Below are positions 58,278 to 64,000 of a stretch of 64,000 nt of DNA, piece after piece. The position numbers were made by a program, and so were the translations under genes. The notes below the pieces were generated by a model. It saw nothing but the letters and a program-made list of their open reading frames with translations. It was not told where the DNA came from and ran no database searches. Where the stretch lies: contig CM045993.1 in NCBI GenBank assembly GCA_025175895.1, positions 54,564,621 to 54,628,620 of the forward strand, read 5' to 3'. The DNA is from Wurfbainia villosa (Eukaryota; Streptophyta; Magnoliopsida; Zingiberales; Zingiberaceae). Position 1 is the stretch's first letter; every line of letters begins with the position of its first letter.

Positions 58278-59417
58278 ATGTATGCTTTTACTCATGATTA
58301 TGATCAATTTAATGCTGTAAGTTTTGGTAACATTTATTGTGAACATTGTGGTGAAACATGGCATACCATTAACTATTGTCCGGATATATTCGAACCTTCA
58401 CTATTTGAACAAGAAGATGTCACCTACAATTACAACCAGCGGCCACAAGATGATTTCTATTCATATTGTTATGACCCTGGGTACTTAAACCCTTAATATT
58501 GTCCACCTAAATCCCAACTTGAGCAGATGATGGAAGATTTCATTCGAACAGAACAAGCGGCAAACGATGAATTCCAATGGCGACATTCGTAGACAGAGAC
58601 TCAATATCGTTTACAAAATGAGAACGAGAGCTATGAGTCACCATGAAAATTTTATCCAGAACCAAGCCCCCACTTAGAAGCCCCACTAGATAATTTTACT
58701 AGGGAATATGAGGAGCATAGCCAACAATTTGCAGAGAGTATGGAACGAGATCTAGCAAGAGAAGAAACCAAATGACTAGAAGGTGGCTTTAATGACTGAA
58801 TCACACCTAATAAGGTAGAGACTCACTTTGAGCGAATGGATGAGGAGGACGTAGATGACATAGGAAGTAAAGAAGGGCAATCCATTCAATCACCACTTGA
58901 AGAAGAACTTGAGGATTATTTAATTGATACTTTAATCGAGGAGTGCATTGCTTCAATCAAAACACCTCCTAACCTCAAGGAGCTAGAAGAGCCTACCTTA
59001 ACCCTCACTGAAACTTTAGTTACTAATAACAAAACCCTTTTGGTGATTGATAATGATAAAATTTCATTCGACATAATAGAATCTACTAATCAATCTATTG
59101 GTGAGGATGTCTATGGTAAGTTAAATTATTTACAACATTTAGAATATAATGATCAAACTATTGATGATTCGTTGAGACTAAGCATGTTAAACCTCGAGTT
59201 AAGGAAAGCAGCGCCCAAGTATCTTGCCCCTCCACGAGGAAGATTTAAAAGATATAGCAATGGAGGACCAAAAGGCAGGAAGCGAAAGGTGAGAAAGTAT
59301 CTGGCCCCTCCACGAGCAAGATTTAAGGGATATAACGATGGAGGACCACCAGGCAAGAGGCATAAAGTGAGCAAATATCTTGCTTCCCCACGAGCAAGAT
59401 TCAAACACATCAAATGA
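58278..59417 (+). pseudogene. F1 ORF1: zinc-knuckle, acidic and basic-repeat protein with five stops
   Basis: A single frame of 379 codons from the ATG at 58278 is broken only by stops at 58494 (TAA), 58590 (TAG), 58644, 58773 and 58797 (TGA), each one transition from a sense codon. Order: Tyr-rich N-terminus with a CX2CX4HX4C knuckle CEHCGETWHTINYC near residues 21-34, a charged Gln/Glu-rich middle, an acidic region, and a C-terminus of two and a half 26-residue basic repeats (KYLAPPRxRFK). It resembles a nucleic-acid-binding gag-like protein without capsid or enzyme. Function unknown. Confidence 0.75.
59217..59414 (+). repeat. 78-bp coding tandem repeat in F1 ORF1
   Basis: Units start at 59217, 59295 and 59373 (last one partial). 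Each encodes KYLA(P/S)PR(G/A)RFK followed by a Gly/Lys-rich linker. The period is a multiple of three, so the frame is kept. Confidence 0.9.
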
Positions 59418-59818
59418 AATGTAAGGGTATGGTCGAGCTAAAAGACCTTAAACAAAGTTCTTCTTGGGAGGCAACCCAAGTTTAGTTTTTAGGATTTCTT
59501 TTTATTGCATTCAATTTTTTGTAATTCAAGCTTTGATTTATGGTATTTAGCATTTATAGGTAAGGAAAGAACTTGCTAGGTTAAAACAAAAGTCATTTTA
59601 AGTTTATGCAGTGAAGTGAGTGAGAGAAATCAGTCCATTGTGCACCACGAGAAAAGAAACAAAGGGCGCACGACCAGGCCGTGTGTTTTCACACGGTCGT
59701 GCCCTGACTTCCAGAGTCACACACGGTCAGGCAGTGTGTTTTCACACGGTCATGCCCTGACTTCCAGAGGTGCACACGATCATGCCGTGTGATTTCACAT
59801 GGCTGTGTCACGCCCCCT
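59418..59818 (+). other. Inter-ORF region of F1 with ACACGG repeats
   Basis: Holds about three 50-53-bp units (59668-59812), each with a CGTGTG...CACACGG inverted pair, and the phrase GCCCTGACTTCCAGAG in the first two. Confidence 0.75.
59668..59812. repeat. ~52-bp palindromic tandem repeat
   Basis: Units at about 59668, 59718 and 59771. Inner palindromes such as CCGTGTGTTTTCACACGG. Related words recur in the F LTR near 61478-61575. Confidence 0.8.
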
Positions 59819-60292
59819 AGTCCATGTGAAAAGCCTACACCTACACCGTTTTCTTTTCCTGCTTTTGAGCAGGATGCAAGTACTTCTACCTACGATTTCT
59901 CAGAGTTCCGATCGTGCCTCGATGACATATGCACCGAGCAGCAGACATAGAGGAAGCGATGGGAAGAGTAGAGCGCCTACACGCAGGCGGAGTTCCATGG
60001 CTTTCGGGAGCACTTCCAACGGGCTGAGGAGTTCTATGACGAGGCCCGCATATACTTCCAAGAGGAGGCTGCTCGTCGCCAGGATGAGGCCGCCTACCGC
60101 CAGAAGATGCGGTAGCACATGCATGCCCAGCAGGCACAGTGGGCCAGGGAGGAGGAGCACCGAGCAGCCATTGCATCCACCAGCTCTCAGATCGACCACA
60201 TGTACATGTGGCATCAGTGGCTTAGCAGCAAGTTCTCATAGGATGTTGAGATGTCGAGGCTCCCAGACTTTCCACCTCATCCACCATACTAG
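59819..60292 (+). pseudogene. F1 ORF2: coiled-coil-like protein interrupted only by TAG
   Basis: One frame runs through this segment with TAG codons at 59948, 59969, 60113 and 60239 and ends at TAG 60290. Between them lie long helical, Glu/Arg/Gln/Ala-rich stretches (REHFQRAEEFYDEARIYFQE; EEEHRAAIASTSSQIDHMY). The frame stays open upstream to at least 59760, so the start is unclear. An overlapping longer frame in another phase (59799-60494) is Arg/Ser-rich and looks like a shadow. Its position after the gag-like ORF and before the polypurine motif recalls the extra 3' ORF of Athila-type elements, but I do not claim homology. Confidence 0.55.
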
Positions 60293-60306
60293 AGGTATAT
60301 TTTCAT

Positions 60307-60320
60307 TTAAGTCTGGGGGG
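60307..60320 (+). other. First polypurine motif of F1
   Basis: TTAAGTCTGGGGGG just after ORF2, followed by a second, similar motif 924 bp downstream at the LTR. Confidence 0.75.
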
Positions 60321-60793
60321 GACCCCAAAGTTTATTTTGTTTGTTTCCTAGCAGTAGTTTTTTTCTGGTATTTTCATTATTTATTCATGCATGAGTTGTT
60401 GAGTTTCTTTCAGTACTTAGTTTTTGTTATCTGTAAAGCTGCCTCAGTTGTATTTTTTTTTTTTAAAAGTTACTTACACGAGCTGTTCCCATAGGTAGCT
60501 TAACTTTATTTATCTCGTGGTATTTTATTTTATTCGCTCTAATGAATGTTCTAGACTTACACTTGTTAGCTTTTATTTTTACACCTACACATGTCGAACA
60601 TTCTGAAAGGGAGAATCTAGTACATACCTAGTTATGATTCATCTCAGTAGTCTAGTACTTTGGAATCCATAACTGACTCTAAGTTTAGCATTTTAGTTAC
60701 TGGAGATGCTTGGATTATGTAAGCCCATTTGGAAAAATTAAAATCCCAGTGAAAAAAAAGAGAAAGAGAAAAAGATGAAAAAGAAAACAAAGA

Positions 60794-60818
60794 AGAGAGA
60801 GAGAGAGAGAGAGAGAGA
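60794..60818. repeat. (GA)n microsatellite
   Basis: About twelve GA units within a longer purine-rich stretch (60755-60840). Confidence 0.95.
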
Positions 60819-61230
60819 AGATTAAGAGGGATAAAAAAACATTTATTGTGGGTGGAAATGGCTAGGTGCCCCTTTGAGACCGAGTTAGGTTACTGGAGAA
60901 ACACCTACCAATTTCTCTTAATACCGAGCACACCTTTGAGACTTTATGCTAGATCTAGGGAACGACCCTCGCTTTTGGCAGGTAAGTGCCTAAGAGACGG
61001 AGATCTTAGGAAAGCTATGGGATGACGACTTAACTCACCATAGAACGGGCATCCCCTAAGAATGATTCACTTAGCACGAGCACGAGGAGCTATCTTAGTG
61101 AATTTCTAGAACATATTTATTTTGCTTTGATTGTAAATACCACTTGATAAATTTAGTTAACATGTTAAGTATGGAACAATGTCTTTTTAAATTTCATGGC
61201 ACTGAGGGTTGCTTGAGGACAAGCAAAGAT

Positions 61231-61246
61231 TTAAGTCTGGGGAAAG
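61231..61246 (+). other. Polypurine tract of F1
   Basis: TTAAGTCTGGGGAAAG, directly before the LTR start TGATGTGAGCG and preceded by GAGGACAAGCAAAGA, a common context in Athila/Tat elements. Confidence 0.85.
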
Positions 61247-62617
61247 TGATGTGAGCGAAACATATAGGATTTTAGGAGTAGTTTTCGCTCACATCTCATT
61301 ATATTTTATGTTAGTTTCATGTAATTGTTACTCTATTTTGTATGCATTTCCTATATTCTGATTTAGAGGTATGCTCTTTGGACATTTGAGTGCAGGTTAT
61401 CATTTCGGGGGGAAAAGGCACACTTTCGGAGCGAAAGAAGGACATTTTGCAGCTAGACACAGAGTGAGACACTGCTAGGGCGTGTGGCTACACACGACCA
61501 TGTCCAATGGGCGAGATTAGCCACCCCTGGGCCGTACATGGCCTGGCCATGTGGAAACACACGGTCGTGTGGTGACTCACTAGATTTGCGCGACTAGGGT
61601 TTTTTTCGGATTTTGCAACGGTCCGAGGTGATGTCTATATAAGGATGGCTCTGCCCAAACCCTAGGGGGGAGGCACGATGGCTAGGATAGCACACCGAAG
61701 CCCTAAAAAGCTTCGGGAACTCGTAACGGGGAGGAAGAACGCCGTCGGAGGTCCACGCTTGCACTTCAATGCCGAAGAGAAGACCACGAAGGCATTGTAA
61801 TCCCTTGTTCTTGTGTTTTATTTCTGATGTATTTGAACATGTACATGCCTTGTGATTCCTCCCTTATATACATGGAGTAGTTCCTTTGATTCTAGGATTA
61901 GGGAGTAGCTTGTGTGCACATTACATGTTGGTTCACGTTAAATTCTATCTTTGAGTTTAATTTGGCAATTGGAAGTTGTTTATACTATATCTATGCGTGT
62001 TTGGTTTTCTACCTACTGTGCTTAGGCAATACGAGGGGTAACAGCCCTCATATCTATGATTTAGGGGATTTTATACAAGGAACCTAGGGGTAAACCTGAT
62101 CTTTTGTAACTGTGGGTAGAAGGATGTGATGGAACCAGAATCGGTTCATCGTAGGGATTGATTTGACATCCTCGTACCGTCTATCCCGTCCTTTTAAGGC
62201 GGAGATAGCTCCCGGTAGATGCGGTGGCTCATCGAGAGAGTGTATGATGTCCCTTCCACAAAATCATAGCTAAACGTCTAGACAATGCCAGTTGACAACA
62301 TTATTTTACGACACACAAGCAAAACCGAAGTCCTAGTATCACCTTTGAAGTCCTCGGCACGCTCCCTTCTTCCTCCATGTGACACCATATAGAGTATAGT
62401 CCACTAACAACCCTTACAAATCGAAACCTTTTAGAGTTTACTTTCTGAACAATTTCAACCACTGAACATATCGATATTCGAATCCCAGTCCCTGTGGGAT
62501 CGATAATCTTTTATTACTTGACGACATCCGTGCACTTGCGGGCATTGAGCACGAGTGTGCGCTTCGAGTCCTCGATGACCTCTGTCATGAGATTTGAGGT
62601 CACATTCGTGTGCATCA
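61247..62617 (+). repeat. F LTR shared by F1 and F2
   Basis: 1.37 kb, TGATGTG...GCATCA. Polypurine tract on its left and tRNA-Asp primer site on its right, so it is at once 3' LTR of F1 and 5' LTR of F2. Contains ACACGG-type palindromes (61478-61575). Confidence 0.85.
61634..61643 (+). promoter_or_regulatory. TATA box of F LTR
   Basis: TCTATATAAG in mid-LTR, followed by CCCTAGGGGGGAGGC. Likely core promoter. Confidence 0.6.
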
Positions 62618-62623
62618 AGTTTT

Positions 62624-62641
62624 TGGCGCCGTTGCCAGAGA
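62624..62641 (+). other. Primer-binding site of F2, tRNA-Asp type
   Basis: TGGCGCCGTTGCCAGAGA. The first twelve bases match the Athila/Tat consensus exactly. Confidence 0.88.
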
Positions 62642-62908
62642 CTGATCGATTCGATATCGAACCGAACAGTGGAAAATTGGATCGGACTTAGGATTAGATT
62701 TATTTACTTGCTTTATTTTCTTTCTGATTTGCTTTATTTACTTTAGTTTTATATTTTCCATATTTAGATTTAGTTTTTAATTTTTAATTTTAATTTTTTT
62801 TGTTTTTAGCAGTAGTTTTCCATTTCCTTATTGCATCTTAGGTTTTATTAGCTAGATTGTTTTATTTTCTGCCTCCTAGGATTAGGCAGCACTCCTAATT
62901 TTTGTGGC

Positions 62909-64000
62909 TTGGTTCCTCGTATGCTTAGTTGCTTAGGAACGGAAGACTTGATTCCGATCGACTTAGAAATCGAACGAACCTTTCATCGTCGAAAAGTAGA
63001 GCAGCAAAGGATGGAGGATCAAGCCACATCCGAAGTGAACATAGGTAGCCGACCTCTGCGGGACTACGCAACTCTTAGTGCTAGAGGATTTAGGCCGAGT
63101 ATAGCTGGACCATCTATTTCGGCAAATAACTTTAAGCTGAAACCGACACTTATACATATGGTCCAACAGAGTCAATTTGGGGGAGCTGCGATTGAAGACC
63201 TGAACCAGCACCTTGAGGCATTTCTAGAAATCTTCTCGACAATGAAAATGAATGGAGTCCCTACTGACGTGATTCACTTGAGTCTATTCCCGTTCTCATT
63301 GCGGGATAAGGCTAAGGCATGGCTTCACTCCCTACCTTCGGGGAGCATTATTACATGGGAGCAATGCGAGCAATAGTTTCTGAACAAATACTTCCCACCA
63401 AGCAAGACTGCTCACATGCGCCATCTCATCACGAGCTTCCGCCAGAAGGAGGGGGAGTCCTTATTCGAAGCTTGGGATCACTACAAGGGGCTACTCTACC
63501 AATGCCCCCACCACGGACTGTAGAGGTGGCTGGTGATCAACATCTTCTACAATGGGATCGCGTACGCCACGAAGATGTCCCTGGATTCTGCTGCAAAAGG
63601 ATCACTAATGAACAAGACCATAGAGGAAGCAGAGGAGCTGATAGAAGAGGTGACCTAGAACCACCATTAATGGGCTTCCGAACGTGGTCAACCTACGCCT
63701 GCAACGGGATGATACACTGTCAACTCCATGGACCATCTGGCAGCAAGGATGGATGCGCTCAGCAGACGGTTTGAATCTTTGAATCCTTCATCTGCATGCG
63801 CGACCATTGACTTTGGAGAGGGAGCGACAGCGTATCGAGAGGACCACTATGGAGGCCAGGGAACCTCAGAGGAGCAGATTGAGCATATTGACGCGATTGG
63901 AGACTACGACCTAAGGACCAATAACTCAAACTCTAGCATTTCTCATCTGAGATGGAGGAACCGCCAAAATTTTCTCTATAAGAATAACTTGGGGAGGTTC
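62909..64000 (+). pseudogene. gag: Athila-type gag (F2) with five stops, 3' end outside window
   Basis: One frame runs from 62909 to the window edge. The region before 62921 lacks ATG, and the first methionines are at 62921 and 63011. Stops at 63374 and 63521 (TAG), 63656 (TAG), 63668 (TAA) and 63710 (TGA) are each one transition from a sense codon. The capsid core is clear: NNFKLKPTLIHMVQQSQFGG, then FPFSLRDKAKAWLHSLPSGS, YFPPSKTAHMR, CPHHGL and FYNG, all typical of Athila-clade gags. It would form the virus-like particle. No zinc knuckle is reached before the window ends. Confidence 0.88.

Larger units (their letters stand above)
60293..61230 (+). other. Non-coding 3' region of F1
   Basis: About 940 bp: a polypurine motif at 60307-60320, a purine-rich stretch with a (GA)n microsatellite, and TTGAGAC words (60875, 60933). 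No gene. Confidence 0.75.
58062..62617 (+). mobile_element. F1: pol-less Gypsy element of Athila/Tat type
   Basis: Starts with the last 41 bp of an F LTR, then a tRNA-Asp primer site, two stop-ridden ORFs, a non-coding 3' region with polypurine tract and an LTR at 61247-62617. No protease, reverse transcriptase, RNase H or integrase is present in the 3.1-kb interior. It shares LTR and primer-site region with F2, which has a gag, so F2-like elements are the likely helper. Confidence 0.82.
62618..64000 (+). mobile_element. F2: Athila-like Gypsy element, start only
   Basis: Primer site, a 270-bp leader and a gag that runs off the window. With the LTR at 61247-62617 it forms the 5' end of an autonomous-type element; pol would be to the right. 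Confidence 0.82.

Noticed and set aside
59799..60494. 231-codon Arg/Ser-rich plus-strand frame
   Set aside because: It overlaps, in another phase, the helical frame interrupted only by TAG. Its composition is typical of a shifted reading of a GC-rich coding stretch, and its end runs into non-coding T-rich sequence.
58062..64000. A new standalone host gene system at the right end
   Set aside because: Primer sites, polypurine tracts, the LTR and an Athila-type gag explain the region as retroelements.

Overview
The window is nuclear DNA of a flowering plant, made entirely of LTR retrotransposons. The evidence is Ty1/Copia and Ty3/Gypsy gag-pol fragments, LTRs with TG...CA ends, primer sites matching initiator tRNA-Met (Copia) or tRNA-Asp (Gypsy), and no cellular gene, tRNA, rRNA, operon or CRISPR array. 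A monocot is plausible but not shown. Family letters A-F are mine.

Layout from the outside in. The right end (58062-64000) is an Athila/Tat-like Gypsy array, family F, on the plus strand: a short pol-less element (F1), one LTR, then an element with an Athila-type gag (F2) running off the window. A minus-strand pol-less Gypsy (E, 52791-58061) sits inside F1's 5' LTR. E's left LTR is truncated and joined to the truncated 5' LTR of a minus-strand SIRE-like Copia (D1, 23498-26456 plus 52460-52788). D1 was hit twice. Copia B1 (minus, ending at 23497) entered its gag/pol boundary, and Copia C1 (minus, 26457-52454, TSD ATGAG) entered its LTR. C1 contains a plus-strand copy of its own family (C2, 32477-41244, TSD CCCAA) and Copia B2 (minus, 42893-51221, TSD TAGGT). 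B1 contains a plus-strand SIRE-like element (D2, 14589-23432, TSD TGATT) and, in its integrase, family A (minus, ending at 10271). Family A is arranged as internal-LTR-internal-LTR, so it looks like a tandem array.

No element is fully intact. D2 is closest: gag and pol each lie in one frame apart from five TGA stops and one frameshift. Stops in D2, F1 and F2 all lie one C-to-T or G-to-A transition from a sense codon, as expected for methylated DNA. Other damage, clustered in patches of A, C1, C2 and the D LTRs, consists of small changes at CAG/CTG trinucleotides and may be consensus error, not real mutation.

The observations I rate highest are the CAG/CTG patches; a ~70-bp non-coding block shared by two different Copia families; a possible phase-0 intron joining gag to pol in D; the 6-kb inverted repeat made by C2 inside C1; and the pol-less Gypsy elements with a zinc-knuckle/basic-repeat ORF and an ORF broken only by TAG codons. 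I saw no convincing new host system.
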